DNA from: Kribbella sp. VKM Ac-2569
GTDB taxonomy: Bacteria > Actinomycetota > Actinomycetes > Propionibacteriales > Kribbellaceae
Assembly: GCF_004216905.1 (NCBI RefSeq)
Contig: NZ_SGXJ01000002.1
Span: 310,001 to 374,000 of the forward strand
Length of the DNA: 64,000 nt
Direction of reading: 5' to 3'
The position numbers and the translations under genes were made by a program. The first letter of the stretch is position 1. Each line of letters begins with the position of its first letter. The notes beneath the pieces are model-generated. The model was given only the letters and a program-made list of their open reading frames with translations, was not told the DNA's origin and ran no database searches. Of the stretch, positions 8,446-18,054 are shown piece after piece.

Positions 8446-9288
8446 ATGAGGGTCGGGATCGGGCTGCCGGCGGCGGTGCCTGGGGTGGATGCGCGGCGGT
8501 TGGGCGAGTGGGCCGCTGCGGCCGAAGACGCAGGGTTTGATGCGGTCGGCGTGATCGACCGGTTGGTCTACGACAATCTGGAGCCGTTGACCGCGTTGGC
8601 TGCTGCGGCGGCGCGGACTTCGCGGGTGGAGCTCCTCACGACCGTGCTCAACATCGGCTGGCGGAACAACGCCGTACTGCTGGCCAAACAGCTCGCGTCG
8701 GTCGATCAACTGTCCGGCGGCAGGCTCACCGCCGGTGTCGGTCTGGGTGGTTGGCCGGACGACTTCACGGCCAGTGGAGCCGCGCAGCATGGATTCGGCG
8801 AGCTGTGGGAAACGTCGTTGGAGACCTGGCGGCAGATGTGGGCGGGGAAGCTTGAAGGCATGTCCCATCTCCCCGACGGCCGCCCCGAGCTTCTGTTCGG
8901 CGGATTGGTTCCAGCCGCCTACCGTCGCGCCGCTGTTCACGGGCAGGGTTGGGTGGCTCCGCTGTTCGGTACGGCGACGCTCGAGCAAGGTGCGAGCGCC
9001 GTACGGACGGCTTGGAAAGACGCCGGTCGAAGTGGCGAGCCTCGCGTCGTCACCGGGCGGTATTTCGCTCTCGGGCCTGAGGCTGACGCGGTCGCCGACG
9101 AGTACATCCGTCACTACTACGGTGATGCGTACTTCGAGTTCGCGCGAGCCGATACCCTGACGACTCCAGCGGCACTACGCGATCACTTGGCCGGCCTTCG
9201 TGCGGCCGGCGCGACCGACGTCATCTTCTACCCGGCTTCCCCTGACCACGACCAGGTCTCCCTGCTCGCCGAGGCGCTGATGCGCTAG
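8446..9288 (+). CDS. LLM-class flavin/F420-dependent oxidoreductase
   Basis: The 280-residue protein is a luciferase-like TIM barrel. It opens MRVGIGLPAAVPG and has the usual segments AEDAGFDAVGV, LTTVLNI, the substrate-cleft region LSGGRLTAGVGLGGWPDDF near 95-115, and a Gly-rich phosphate-binding turn after the midpoint. GGGAGG lies eight bases before the ATG, which is the better of two in-frame starts. Such proteins use reduced FMN or F420; which one cannot be told. It stands alone and ends three bases from the convergent helicase gene. Confidence 0.88.
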   Translation: MRVGIGLPAAVPGVDARRLGEWAAAAEDAGFDAVGVIDRLVYDNLEPLTALAAAAARTSRVELLTTVLNIGWRNNAVLLAKQLASVDQLSGGRLTAGVGLGGWPDDFTASGAAQHGFGELWETSLETWRQMWAGKLEGMSHLPDGRPELLFGGLVPAAYRRAAVHGQGWVAPLFGTATLEQGASAVRTAWKDAGRSGEPRVVTGRYFALGPEADAVADEYIRHYYGDAYFEFARADTLTTPAALRDHLAGLRAAGATDVIFYPASPDHDQVSLLAEALMR

Positions 9289-9291
9289 AGG

Positions 9292-12200
9292 TCAGCCGTT
9301 CAGAAGTTGGATGAGTTGTTGTTTGCCGGGGAGGTTGTCCGGGCGGATTATGTCGGCGGTGCGGACGTAGTAGAAGGCCGCTGTTACCTGGTTGAGGGGG
9401 ATGTTCATGAGTTCGGACCAGGCGACTCGGTAGATGGCCAGTTGGAGGGGGTCGGCGGTTTCGCCTCGGGTGGTTTTCCAGTCGATGACGTCGTATCCGC
9501 GGGAGCCGTCCGGGCGGACGACCTGGTAGACGGCGTCGATGCGCCCGCGGACAACCCGGCCGTCCAGGGCTAGGGCGAACGGGGCCTCGATCTCGTACGG
9601 CGTGGTGTCGCCGAACGGGCCGTCGCGGAACGCGTCCATCAGGTCGGTGAGGTCGGTGTCGTCGACGATGTGCTCGTCCGCGGCGCCGGGGAGATCGTCC
9701 GGGTCGAGCAGCAGTTGCTGGCCGAAGTAGCTCTCCACCCACGCGTGGAACCGGGTCCCGAAACGCGCGGCCCGGTTGGGTTTGCGCGGCATCGGGCGGG
9801 CCAGTTCGGCGGCCAGGCCGTCCGGGTCCTTCGCCAGCCGCATCATCTGCGTCGCGGACAGCGCGGCCGGCAGCGCCACGTCGTACGCCTTCCGGCTCCG
9901 GCTTTCCCTTGCCTCGGACAACAATCGCTCGAGCTCCGAGTCCCAGCGCGCGACCGTTGCCTGCTCGTCGAGCAGCAGCGACTCCTCGGCCTCGATCGAC
10001 GGACCTTCCGTGCGCGACAACTGCACCAGAGCAGCCGACTCCAGCCGTCGCTGGAACGAGTCCACGTCGTACGGCGTCGGCCACGGCGCCTGCGTCTGCT
10101 CGGCCAACTCGGGGTTCTCCGCGGTCAGCTCCGGCTGCTCGGCCCACTCGATCACGCGCTCTCCGGCGTGCTTCTTCAGCACCGAGAGGTACGACGACGG
10201 GCCGCGCGGACGCTTCTGCGTCGGACCCCACCAATGCCCGGTCGCCACCAGCAGTTCCTTCGCTCGCGTGAACGCGACGTACCCGAGACGCCGTTCCTCC
10301 AGTGCGTTCACGTCCTTGCACTCATCCGCGAACGCCTTCAGCCCGGCGTTCGACAAGTCATGGATGTCAGGCAGCGTGTCGGCGTCACCGCGCAACGGCC
10401 ACGGAAGCACCTTCGCGTTCGTCGTCCACTTGTCGCGCCCGCGGTCCGACGGAAACACCTTCGACACCAGCGTCGGCACGAACACGACCGGCCACTCCAG
10501 CCCCTTCGACCGGTGCGTGGTGAGCAGCTTCACCGAGTCGGCTTCACTCGGTACGGCGAGGTCGAGGCCGGCGGCGTACTCCTCCTCGGCCGCGAGGTAC
10601 GCGAGCAGACCGTCCAGCGATCCGTCCGACTCGGTCGACACGAAGTTGCCCACGGCATCCAGGAACGCGGCGAGGTGATCGCGGCGCCCGGCGTCGACGT
10701 GATCGGGGGTCGCGGTCAGCTCGACGTCCAGGCCGATCGTGCTGATCACCCGGCGGACCAGATCGAGCAGCGGCTCGCCCGCATGCGCGCGCAGCTCGCG
10801 AAGCTCGACCGACAACTCCTTGAAACGGATCAGGGCCTCCGGCGCGTACGCCGACAGACCCGGATCGTCGACCGCCTCGGCGAGCGAGATGACCTCGGTC
10901 GAATCCATCCCGGCGACAGCCGCGTCGAGCGCGGCGACCAGGTCGTCCGCGGCCGGGCGTTCACCTGCGTCAGCCAAAGCGCGGGCGCGGTTGGCCAGTA
11001 GCGCGAGGTCGCGGTGACCGATCCGGTAGCGCGGGCCGGTGAGGATCCGGAGCATCGCCGCGTTCGCGGTCAGGTCGTTGACGGCCTGCAGTGTCGCGAC
11101 CACGTCGACGACCTCGGGGAGCGCGAGCAGACCGCCGAGGCCGACGACCTCGACCGGGACCTTGCGCGCGATCAGCGCCTCGTGCACCGCGCTGAGGTCG
11201 ACGTTCGTCCGCATCAGGATGCCGATGTCCTTCCAGCGGCGGTTCCGGGTGCGGTGCGCGGCGACGATCGCGTCGGCGACCCACTCGATCTCCTGCGAGC
11301 GAGTCTCGAACAACCCGACTGTGATCGCGCCTTCCGGCGCGTTCTCCGGAGCCTCGAGCGGGATGACGCCGGGGTGCTGCTCGTAGAGCTCGGCCGCATG
11401 CTGGTTCGCGGCCGCGAGAATGCGACTGCCGCAGCGGCGGTTGACGCTCAGCACATACCGCTGAGCCGGCGACCCATCGGCCTGGGGGAAGTGCGCGGGG
11501 AACTCGTCCAGGTTCGCGACGGAAGCACCGCGCCAGCCGTAGATCGCCTGGCACGGGTCGCCGACCGCGGTGACCGGATGGCCGCGCCCGTCGCCCGCGG
11601 CGAACAGCGCGGTCAGCATCCGGCGCTGCGAAACGGACGTGTCCTGGTACTCGTCGAGCAGCACGACCTTGTACCGCGACCGCTCGACGGCGGCCACCTC
11701 CGGACACTCCTCGGCAAGCCGCGCGCCGAGCGCCATCTGATCGGCGAAGTCGACGACGCCGCGTTCCCCCTTGTACGCCTGGTACTCCTCGACGAGCTGC
11801 AGAATCTCCCCACGCTTCAACGCGGTCTCGGCGAGCTTGCGAACCTCCACCGTCTGCTTGCGGGCCGCCGCGACCTCCTGCCGTACGGCGTCGTCGTGGT
11901 CGCGGATGTCGTCGGGACGCAGCAGGTGATCCGCGAGTTCGCCGTCGAGCGCGAGCAGGCTGTTGACGAGGGTCGGCACGTGATGCGAGGCGAAGCGGAT
12001 CGGCCCCGCGGACCGCCGTACGACGCGACCTGCCAACTGGAATCGGGTGGCGTCGGCGAGCACGCGGGAGTCCGGCTCGAGGCCGATTCGGAGGCCGTGC
12101 TCCGCGATCAACGTGCCGGCGAACGCGTGGTACGTCGAGACGACAGGCTCGCCCGGCTCCTCGGGCTCCCAGTTGGGGATGTTGCTGCGCAGGTGCGCGG

Positions 12201-12513
12201 CCAGAATCGGGTGCTGGTCCTTCGGCAAGGTCGATCCGAGGACGCCGGCCTTCGTCAGGTCGTCGCGGATTCGGACGTCGAGCTCGTTCGCCGCCTTCTT
12301 GGTGAACGTCAACCCGAGCACTTCCTCCGGTTTCACCTGCCCCGTGCAGATCAACCACACCACCCGGGCCGCCATCGCCGTCGTCTTCCCCGACCCGGCC
12401 CCCGCCACAATCACCCCCGGCGCCAAGGGAGCAGTAATAGCCGCCAACTGCTGCTCCGAAAACGGAATCCCCAACAAATCGCACAACTCGGCCGTCGACC
12501 GCAGCTGAACCAT
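9292..12513 (-). CDS. adnB: AdnB-like ATP-dependent helicase-nuclease subunit
   Basis: The 1073-residue protein is a UvrD/PcrA-type superfamily 1A helicase. Walker A is GAGSGKT at residues 38-44, Walker B is LDEYQDTS, motif III is GDPCQAIYGWRGA, and motif V-VI includes TTHRSKGLEWP and AFTRAKELL. A C-terminal RecB-like nuclease shows GRIDAVYQ, VIDWKT and QLAIYR. Length and order match AdnB of the mycobacterial AdnAB DNA end-resection complex. The start ATG overlaps the AdnA stop (TGATG), so equal, coupled production is expected. No cysteine cluster is present at its C-terminus, unlike its partner. Confidence 0.93.
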   Translation of the reverse strand: MVQLRSTAELCDLLGIPFSEQQLAAITAPLAPGVIVAGAGSGKTTAMAARVVWLICTGQVKPEEVLGLTFTKKAANELDVRIRDDLTKAGVLGSTLPKDQHPILAAHLRSNIPNWEPEEPGEPVVSTYHAFAGTLIAEHGLRIGLEPDSRVLADATRFQLAGRVVRRSAGPIRFASHHVPTLVNSLLALDGELADHLLRPDDIRDHDDAVRQEVAAARKQTVEVRKLAETALKRGEILQLVEEYQAYKGERGVVDFADQMALGARLAEECPEVAAVERSRYKVVLLDEYQDTSVSQRRMLTALFAAGDGRGHPVTAVGDPCQAIYGWRGASVANLDEFPAHFPQADGSPAQRYVLSVNRRCGSRILAAANQHAAELYEQHPGVIPLEAPENAPEGAITVGLFETRSQEIEWVADAIVAAHRTRNRRWKDIGILMRTNVDLSAVHEALIARKVPVEVVGLGGLLALPEVVDVVATLQAVNDLTANAAMLRILTGPRYRIGHRDLALLANRARALADAGERPAADDLVAALDAAVAGMDSTEVISLAEAVDDPGLSAYAPEALIRFKELSVELRELRAHAGEPLLDLVRRVISTIGLDVELTATPDHVDAGRRDHLAAFLDAVGNFVSTESDGSLDGLLAYLAAEEEYAAGLDLAVPSEADSVKLLTTHRSKGLEWPVVFVPTLVSKVFPSDRGRDKWTTNAKVLPWPLRGDADTLPDIHDLSNAGLKAFADECKDVNALEERRLGYVAFTRAKELLVATGHWWGPTQKRPRGPSSYLSVLKKHAGERVIEWAEQPELTAENPELAEQTQAPWPTPYDVDSFQRRLESAALVQLSRTEGPSIEAEESLLLDEQATVARWDSELERLLSEARESRSRKAYDVALPAALSATQMMRLAKDPDGLAAELARPMPRKPNRAARFGTRFHAWVESYFGQQLLLDPDDLPGAADEHIVDDTDLTDLMDAFRDGPFGDTTPYEIEAPFALALDGRVVRGRIDAVYQVVRPDGSRGYDVIDWKTTRGETADPLQLAIYRVAWSELMNIPLNQVTAAFYYVRTADIIRPDNLPGKQQLIQLLNG

Positions 12514-15500
12514 CAGACGATCTCCCGGCCTTCGGGCTGGATGGGGCAGAGGGCGCGGGCTTCGCAGCGGTTGCAGCCGTCGTTGCGTTGGGCCGTGAAC
12601 TCCTCCGAGCGGATCATCGACTCGGCGCCGTCGACCGCTTCGTCGAGCCACGTCCGGCCGTCGTCGTCGGTTTCCAACGGAGCCTGCGGCTGGATCTTCG
12701 GGAAGCCGCCGTTGTCGTCGTGGCGGAGCTGGACGAGCTCGGCTCCACCGGCGACCGGCTCCTCGCCGAGCTTCTTCATCTGCCGCGAGTTGATCGCGCG
12801 CTGGTAGATCGCCAGCTGCACGTGCCGCTCCAGCGCCGGCTTGGTCGGAACGTTCCGTCCGGTCTTCAGGTCGACCACCCGGACCGTACCTTCAGAGTCC
12901 GTTTCGACGCGGTCCATCCGGCCCTTCACCCGAACCGCCGGGTGCTCCTCGTCCGGCAGCAGTACGTCGAAGTCCACCTCCGTCCCCACCAACGTCCGGT
13001 CCGGCCGCCCCTGGTGCCATGCGACGAACCGCCGCAACGCCTGCTCCGCCTCGACCCGCTCCCGGTCCGAGATCCACGCGGACTCGAACTCGAGCTGCGT
13101 CCACACCTTGTCCAGCCACCCGTTCAGCTCGTCGACCGACGGCGGCAGTGTCCCGGTCGCGACCGCATCGGCCAGCGTGTGCAACACCATCCCGAACCCG
13201 ATCGCCGACGTACTCGGCGTCTCCCCACCGGCCCGCCTGGTCAGGAACCATCGCAACGGACAGTCCACGATCGTCGTCAGCGCACTCCCCGACAACGGGA
13301 CTGGTTGCGCGGGGTCCGCGATCGGCCGCACCGACTCAGTCCGCTCCCGCACACCCCACCACCGCGACGGGTCAGCCGTCGGAACCAGAGCCTGCTCGCG
13401 GTCGTCGATCGCATCGGCCAACTGGGCCAACCGGTCCGCCGCCACCCGCTTCAACGCCGGCGACGACGCCGGATCCGCCAATACGCAACGCAAGTCCGCC
13501 ACCAGACCCGGCAACGACAACGGCCGTCGCGGTCGCCCGGCGACCAGTTTCAAAGGAATGTCCAGCTCGGCAAGGAATCGGGACGGTTGATCACCGTCGG
13601 CCTCAGGCGCCTGTACGGCGGTTACGATCAACCGCTCCCGCGCACGCGTGATCGCGACGTAGAACAACCGTCTTTCCTCAGCCAGCAACGCGCCCGCCGA
13701 CAACGGATCGATCAACCCGTCCGTCCCCAACCGGTCCGGTTCCAGCAACGACCCGCGCCGCCGCAGATCCGGCCACTGCCCTTCCTGCACGGAAGCGACC
13801 ACGACAAACCGCCACTGCAGACCCTTCGACCGGTGCGCCGTCATCAGCTGTACGCCGGCTTCGCGGTACGTCCCGTCGAACCGGTTGTCGCCCGCGATGT
13901 CCAGCGACTCCAACTCCGACAGGAACGCCGAAACACCCTTGAACCCGACCTGCTCCTCCGCCCGGCCGGCCGCATCGAACAACGCGCACAACGAATCCAG
14001 ATCCCGGTTCGCGGTCCGCGCGGTCTCGCCACCCGACGTCGCCTGCCCGCGCAGCCGGCGCAACCACGGCGACTCCGCCCACAGCGACCACATCACCTCG
14101 TCCGGCGCTGCGCCCGCGGTCACGATGTTCCTTGCCTTGAGCAACCGCTCGCCGAGCGCCCCGAACCGCGCCTCGGCCGGTGACGCCTCCTCGTCGAGCA
14201 GCAACGGGTTCAGCATCGCTTCCCTCAACAGCTCGTCGGACGACCGTGGCAACCGCAGCCCGCCCGCCGCGTCCCGATCGCGTCGCCGCAGCACCCGTGC
14301 CAACCGCCGCAGCTGCCCCGCGTCCATAGCGCCCAGCGGCGACAGTGCCAACGCCCGTACGACATCGACGGTCAACGTCTCCGGGTCAGCCACCGCGCGC
14401 AACGCCAGCAACATCGGCCGTACGGCGGGCTCACGCGACAGCGGCAGCTCGTCGCCCGCAACGTCCACCGGAATGCCGGCCGCCGCCAACGCCCGTCGCA
14501 ACGGTGGAATCGAACGGCTCCCGGACCGAACGAGCACCGCCATCTCGCTCCACCCGATCCCGTCCTGGACGTGCGCGCGCCGCAGCAGGTCCGCGATGTG
14601 CTCGAGCTCCGCGCCGCTCGTCGAGTACAGGTTCGCCTCGACCTTTCCCGGGCCGAAGACACACGACGAGGCATCCGGGTTCCGGAACCGCTCGAACGTG
14701 TCCCGGTCCAGCGATCCCGGTACGCCGAGCCGGTTGACGACGTTGCGCGACACGCGTTGCAGGGTCGTCCCGAAGCGTCGCGTCGTACCCAAAGCGATCT
14801 GGGCTGCTTCCGCGCCGTCGCGCGACCGGAACTCGTCGGTGAACCGCAGCAGTCCGCGCACGTCCGCGCCGCGGAACGTGTAGATCGACTGGTCCGGATC
14901 GCCCACCACGACCAGGTCGCGGCCGTCGCCCGCGATCGCCTGCAGCAGCTTCGTCTGACCAGGATCCGTGTCCTGGTACTCGTCCACGAACACCGCTTTG
15001 AACTCGGTCCGCAGCTTCGCCTGAACCTGCGGCTGCTGCGCCAGGATCACCGCGCGGTGGATGAGCTCGGAGTAGTCCAGGACCTGTTCGTGGTCAAGGA
15101 TCTGCAGGTACTCCTCGAAGAAGTCGCCGACCGCGACCCACTCGGACCGCTCCGCCGATCGCCCGATCGCGGACAGGTCCTCCGGGTCGAGACCCAGCTG
15201 CCGTGCCTTGCCGATCACCGCCTGCACCTCGTCGGTGAATCCGCGCGTCTTCAGCGCCGGATGCAGACTGCCCGGCCAGTGCACCGCACCGACCTCACGA
15301 CTTCCCGACAACGCCTCGCTCAACCGCAGCGACTGCTCCGGCCCGGACGGAAGTCGCAGCGGTACGTCGAACGCGTCGGCCGGCGTGAACCGGCGCAGCA
15401 ACGCGTAGCAGAAGGAATGGAACGTCATCGACGGCATCACTCGTGTCGTCCGCCCGAGGCGACCGGTGATGCGATCCCGCAGCTCGGTCGCCGCCTTCCG

Positions 15501-15731
15501 GCCGAACGTCAGCACGAGCACCTCGTCCGGGCTCAGCCCGCGATTTCGAACGCGGTCGACGACGGCCTCGACCAACGTCGTCGTCTTCCCGGTGCCAGGC
15601 CCCGCAAGCACCAGCAGAGGTCCGCCCGGGTGATCCACCACGGCTTGCTGGTCGGGATCGAGGACAGGGGCCTCCGCGCTCCGGCGCTCCTCCCGGACCA
15701 ACCGGTACCGGGACCTCTGTCTGCTGACCAC
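12513..15731 (-). CDS. adnA: AdnA-like ATP-dependent helicase-nuclease subunit
   Basis: The 1072-residue SF1A helicase plus nuclease starts at GTG; an in-frame stop lies four codons upstream, so it cannot extend. Walker A is GPGTGKT (44-50), Walker B VDEYQDTD, and motif III GDPDQSIYTFRGA. The C-terminal nuclease has VKGRMDRVE, VVDLKTG and QLAIYQR. The end carries C-x2-C-x5-C (CNRCEARALC), which with the earlier Cys in IVDCPLRWFL fits the AddB/AdnA-type 4Fe-4S staple around the nuclease. With AdnB it should process double-strand breaks for recombination. Confidence 0.92.
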   Translation of the reverse strand: MVSRQRSRYRLVREERRSAEAPVLDPDQQAVVDHPGGPLLVLAGPGTGKTTTLVEAVVDRVRNRGLSPDEVLVLTFGRKAATELRDRITGRLGRTTRVMPSMTFHSFCYALLRRFTPADAFDVPLRLPSGPEQSLRLSEALSGSREVGAVHWPGSLHPALKTRGFTDEVQAVIGKARQLGLDPEDLSAIGRSAERSEWVAVGDFFEEYLQILDHEQVLDYSELIHRAVILAQQPQVQAKLRTEFKAVFVDEYQDTDPGQTKLLQAIAGDGRDLVVVGDPDQSIYTFRGADVRGLLRFTDEFRSRDGAEAAQIALGTTRRFGTTLQRVSRNVVNRLGVPGSLDRDTFERFRNPDASSCVFGPGKVEANLYSTSGAELEHIADLLRRAHVQDGIGWSEMAVLVRSGSRSIPPLRRALAAAGIPVDVAGDELPLSREPAVRPMLLALRAVADPETLTVDVVRALALSPLGAMDAGQLRRLARVLRRRDRDAAGGLRLPRSSDELLREAMLNPLLLDEEASPAEARFGALGERLLKARNIVTAGAAPDEVMWSLWAESPWLRRLRGQATSGGETARTANRDLDSLCALFDAAGRAEEQVGFKGVSAFLSELESLDIAGDNRFDGTYREAGVQLMTAHRSKGLQWRFVVVASVQEGQWPDLRRRGSLLEPDRLGTDGLIDPLSAGALLAEERRLFYVAITRARERLIVTAVQAPEADGDQPSRFLAELDIPLKLVAGRPRRPLSLPGLVADLRCVLADPASSPALKRVAADRLAQLADAIDDREQALVPTADPSRWWGVRERTESVRPIADPAQPVPLSGSALTTIVDCPLRWFLTRRAGGETPSTSAIGFGMVLHTLADAVATGTLPPSVDELNGWLDKVWTQLEFESAWISDRERVEAEQALRRFVAWHQGRPDRTLVGTEVDFDVLLPDEEHPAVRVKGRMDRVETDSEGTVRVVDLKTGRNVPTKPALERHVQLAIYQRAINSRQMKKLGEEPVAGGAELVQLRHDDNGGFPKIQPQAPLETDDDGRTWLDEAVDGAESMIRSEEFTAQRNDGCNRCEARALCPIQPEGREIV

Positions 15732-15830
15732 CGCCCTATCTCAACAGACCCCACCGACAAGTTCTGACGGGCACCCCGCACTGCCTACAGATCGTCGAAA
15801 ACCGGACAGAAACACGCCGCGTCGCCGGTG

Positions 15831-16127
15831 TCAGTCCTCGGGGTCCCAGCGGGCTTCGCGCAGGTTGACGCGGCCGTTGCTGACCCGGACGCCGTCCGAG
15901 CGCAGCAGGTGCAGTTGCTCGTCGCCGACCTCGTCGGCCGGTACGCCGGACGCGCGGATCACCCGCCACCACGGCACACTCGCGCCGTACTCGCGCATGA
16001 TCGCCCCGACCTGCCGCGGTCCGCCCTGCCCGACGTACTCCGCGATGTCGCCGTACGTCGCGACGCTGCCCTCCGGGATCGACTCCACGGCCCGCAGCAC
16101 GGCCTCGACGTACTCCTCCCTGTCCAC
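15831..16127 (-). CDS. Alkyltransferase-like (ATL) protein, Cys-less MGMT homologue
   Basis: This 98-residue protein matches the C-terminal DNA-binding domain of O6-alkylguanine-DNA alkyltransferase. It has the winged helix (GSVATYGDIAEYVG) and RQVGAIMREYG, but the active-site PCHR is PWWRV, so the acceptor cysteine is replaced by Trp. Proteins of this type (E. coli YbaZ, S. pombe Atl1) bind O6-alkylguanine and flip it out for nucleotide excision repair without repairing it. GTG at 16127 is preferred to a TTG three codons earlier. It sits beside adnAB, as Rv3204 does in M. tuberculosis. Confidence 0.88.
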   Translation of the reverse strand: MDREEYVEAVLRAVESIPEGSVATYGDIAEYVGQGGPRQVGAIMREYGASVPWWRVIRASGVPADEVGDEQLHLLRSDGVRVSNGRVNLREARWDPED

Positions 16128-16137
16128 GGGCCCCAAT

Positions 16138-16977
16138 CTAGGCGAGTGGAGCGAGCGCCTTCGCGAGCGGCTCCAGGACGGACGGCGGCGCGTCCAGCGG
16201 GAGGTTCATGATCACCAGGTCGACGCCTGCCTCGCCGTACGCCGCGGCCTCGGCAACCGCCTTGTCGAGCGGGCTGTCGGGGTCGATGCGGACGTTCACC
16301 GAGCAGGTGATCTCGTTGACGTCGCGACCGACTTCCTCGCACCGCTGGACGAGGACGTCCTTGAGCGGCTTCCACTCCTGCGGGTTCGGGACGATGACGT
16401 TCCACTGCTGCGCCCACTTGGCGACCGCGCGGAGCGTCCGTTTCGGGCCTCTGCCGCCGATGGTGATCGGCGGGTGCGGCGTCTGCACCGGCTTCGGGTT
16501 GCAGTACGCGTCGGTGAGCTTGATGTACTTGCCGTCGAAGTTCGCGACCTTCTCGGTGAGCAGCGCGATCATCGCCTGCGTGCCCTCGTCGAACCGGTCG
16601 AAGCGCTCCTTCAGCCCGTACAGCTCGATGCCGTACGCCGCGGTCTCCATCTCGTTCCACCCGGCGCCGATGCCGAGCTCGAGGCGGCCGTTGCTGATGA
16701 TGTCCGTGGTCGCCGCCATGTTCGCGAGCACGGCGGGATGCCGGTAGATCATCCCGGTCACCTGGCAGCCGAGCCGGATCCGGGACGTCGCCTGCGCGAG
16801 CGCGGCCAGCGTCGTCCAGGCCTCCAGGTTCGGGCCCTGCATGTCCCCGCTGAGCGGGTAGAAGTGATCCCAGTGCCACGCGGACTCGAAGATCTCGAAC
16901 TGATCCGCCGCGACCCACACGTCCCGCATCTGCTGCCAGGTGGTGTGCTCCGGCCTGGTCTTGATCGCGAACCGCAT
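16138..16977 (-). CDS. LLM-class F420-dependent oxidoreductase
   Basis: The 279-residue luciferase-like protein starts at ATG 16977 after GGGAGG at five-base spacing; an earlier in-frame start is less likely. Signature segments include SAWHWDHFYPL near residue 37, SRIRLGCQVTGM, the NGRLELGIGAGW segment near 100, and ITIGGRGPKRTLR near 170. These are typical of actinobacterial F420-dependent members (TIGR03560-like). It ends ten bases before the ATL gene in the same direction, so the two are probably cotranscribed. The substrate is unknown. Confidence 0.88.
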   Translation of the reverse strand: MRFAIKTRPEHTTWQQMRDVWVAADQFEIFESAWHWDHFYPLSGDMQGPNLEAWTTLAALAQATSRIRLGCQVTGMIYRHPAVLANMAATTDIISNGRLELGIGAGWNEMETAAYGIELYGLKERFDRFDEGTQAMIALLTEKVANFDGKYIKLTDAYCNPKPVQTPHPPITIGGRGPKRTLRAVAKWAQQWNVIVPNPQEWKPLKDVLVQRCEEVGRDVNEITCSVNVRIDPDSPLDKAVAEAAAYGEAGVDLVIMNLPLDAPPSVLEPLAKALAPLA

Positions 16978-17011
16978 CCGCGCCTCCCTCAAGGCAACAA
17001 CAAGGGCAACC

Positions 17012-17028
17012 GTTTCCCGAAGGGAGAC
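17012..17028. promoter_or_regulatory. Short palindrome upstream of the F420 oxidoreductase
   Basis: GTTTCCC and GGGAGAC flank a GAA centre, seven pairs with one wobble, 35 bp upstream of the LLM start. It could be an operator or a 5'-UTR hairpin; no cognate regulator is adjacent. Confidence 0.3.
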
Positions 17029-17068
17029 ATTACTCCGCGCGAACGGTGAGAGGTCCTCAGACGCCCTC

Positions 17069-17335
17069 TCAGTCGAGGCCGAGGCGGGCGCGGACTTCGG
17101 GACGGCGGAGGGGTGGGACCGTTTGGGGTGGGTTGCGGCGGGCCGGCATCTCCTCGAGGAGTTGCTCGGTGATGCGGGCGACCTCGGTGGCCGCGCGCTC
17201 GATCGGGGCGCGGGTGGTGGCGCTCAGCGAGCCGACTCCCGTCACCTTTCGGACGTACTGCAACGCAGCCGCGTAGATCTCCTCGGAGGTCGCGGACGGC
17301 TCGAGTCCCCGGAGCACTGTGATGTTTCTGCACAT
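17069..17335 (-). CDS. DUF2277 family protein
   Basis: The 88-residue protein begins MCRNITVLRGLEP and continues ATSEEIYAAALQYVRKVTG, the conserved start of DUF2277, an uncharacterised small helical family common in Actinobacteria. The ATG at 17335 is fixed by this conserved opening, although the frame is open further upstream across the divergent promoter. It ends in a basic Pro/Arg-rich tail. It lies between the LLM gene and a divergent TetR gene. Function is unknown; its near-universal MCRNI opening suggests a structural or metal role for Cys2, which is speculation. Confidence 0.85.
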   Translation of the reverse strand: MCRNITVLRGLEPSATSEEIYAAALQYVRKVTGVGSLSATTRAPIERAATEVARITEQLLEEMPARRNPPQTVPPLRRPEVRARLGLD

Positions 17336-17376
17336 GCCCAAAACAGTACGCGGGACCGGGGACAACCTACGAGGTA

Positions 17377-17399
17377 TTGACATCCCTAACGCCATTAGG
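17377..17399. promoter_or_regulatory. TTGACA box with CCTAA-N5-TTAGG palindrome
   Basis: TTGACA at 17377-17382 is followed by a perfect palindrome, CCTAA at 17385-17389 and TTAGG at 17395-17399, ending 13 bp before the TetR start. It is a likely autoregulatory operator over the promoter of the TetR-MDMPI operon. Confidence 0.6.
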
Positions 17400-17412
17400 T
17401 TTTCCTCATGAC

Positions 17413-18054
17413 ATGAGCACTACTGCGCCGGACCGCCGTACCCGCCGTCGTCAGCAGACGATCGGGGAGATCCTCGATGTCGCCATCGAACTGATGGAGG
17501 CCGAGGGGGTCGCGGCCCTGAGCCTGTCCGCGGTGGCCCGGCGGCTCGGCATGCAGCCGCCGTCGCTGTACCAGTACTTCCCGTCGAAAATGGCGATCTA
17601 CGACGCCCTGTTCCAGCGGGGCGCCGAGCTGTTCCTGGCCGCCCAGCGGGACGCGATCGCGGCCGCGACGACGGAAGACGTGGTCGAGCTGCACCTGATC
17701 GGGGCCACGGCGTTCAGTCGGTGGGCGATGCAGAACCCGATCTATTCACAGCTGCTGTTCTGGCGGACGATCCCCGGGTTCGAGCCGAGCGCGGAGGCGT
17801 TCGCGCCGGCTCAGGAAGCGCTCGCCGACATCCGCCGGCATCTGCAGGCAGGGGTGGACGCGGGCCGCCTGCATCCGGACGCGGCGACCGAGGAGGGGCT
17901 CGCGGTGTTCACGTCGGTGACCGCCGGCGTGCTGTCGCAGCAAATGGCGAACGAGCCGGACGTGTCGTTCGACGAAGGACGGTTCAGCCGGCTGCTGCCC
18001 GTCGTACTCGAGATGTTCTATCAGCACTACGCACCTGGCAGGGGGAAGAAATGA
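17413..18054 (+). CDS. TetR/AcrR family regulator with AefR-like C-terminus
   Basis: The 213-residue protein starts at ATG 17413. An arginine-rich tail precedes the helix-turn-helix (LSLSAVARRLGMQPPSLYQYFPSK, given here in part as MQPPSLYQYFPSK at about 45-57). The C-terminal domain (residues 85-200) resembles the TetR_C WHG-type domain seen in many actinobacterial regulators. The leader is very short with no clear Shine-Dalgarno beyond a weak AGG. The stop overlaps the next start by four bases (ATGA), so it is translationally coupled to an MDMPI-type enzyme and probably autoregulates through the CCTAA palindrome. Confidence 0.88.
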   Translation: MSTTAPDRRTRRRQQTIGEILDVAIELMEAEGVAALSLSAVARRLGMQPPSLYQYFPSKMAIYDALFQRGAELFLAAQRDAIAAATTEDVVELHLIGATAFSRWAMQNPIYSQLLFWRTIPGFEPSAEAFAPAQEALADIRRHLQAGVDAGRLHPDAATEEGLAVFTSVTAGVLSQQMANEPDVSFDEGRFSRLLPVVLEMFYQHYAPGRGKK

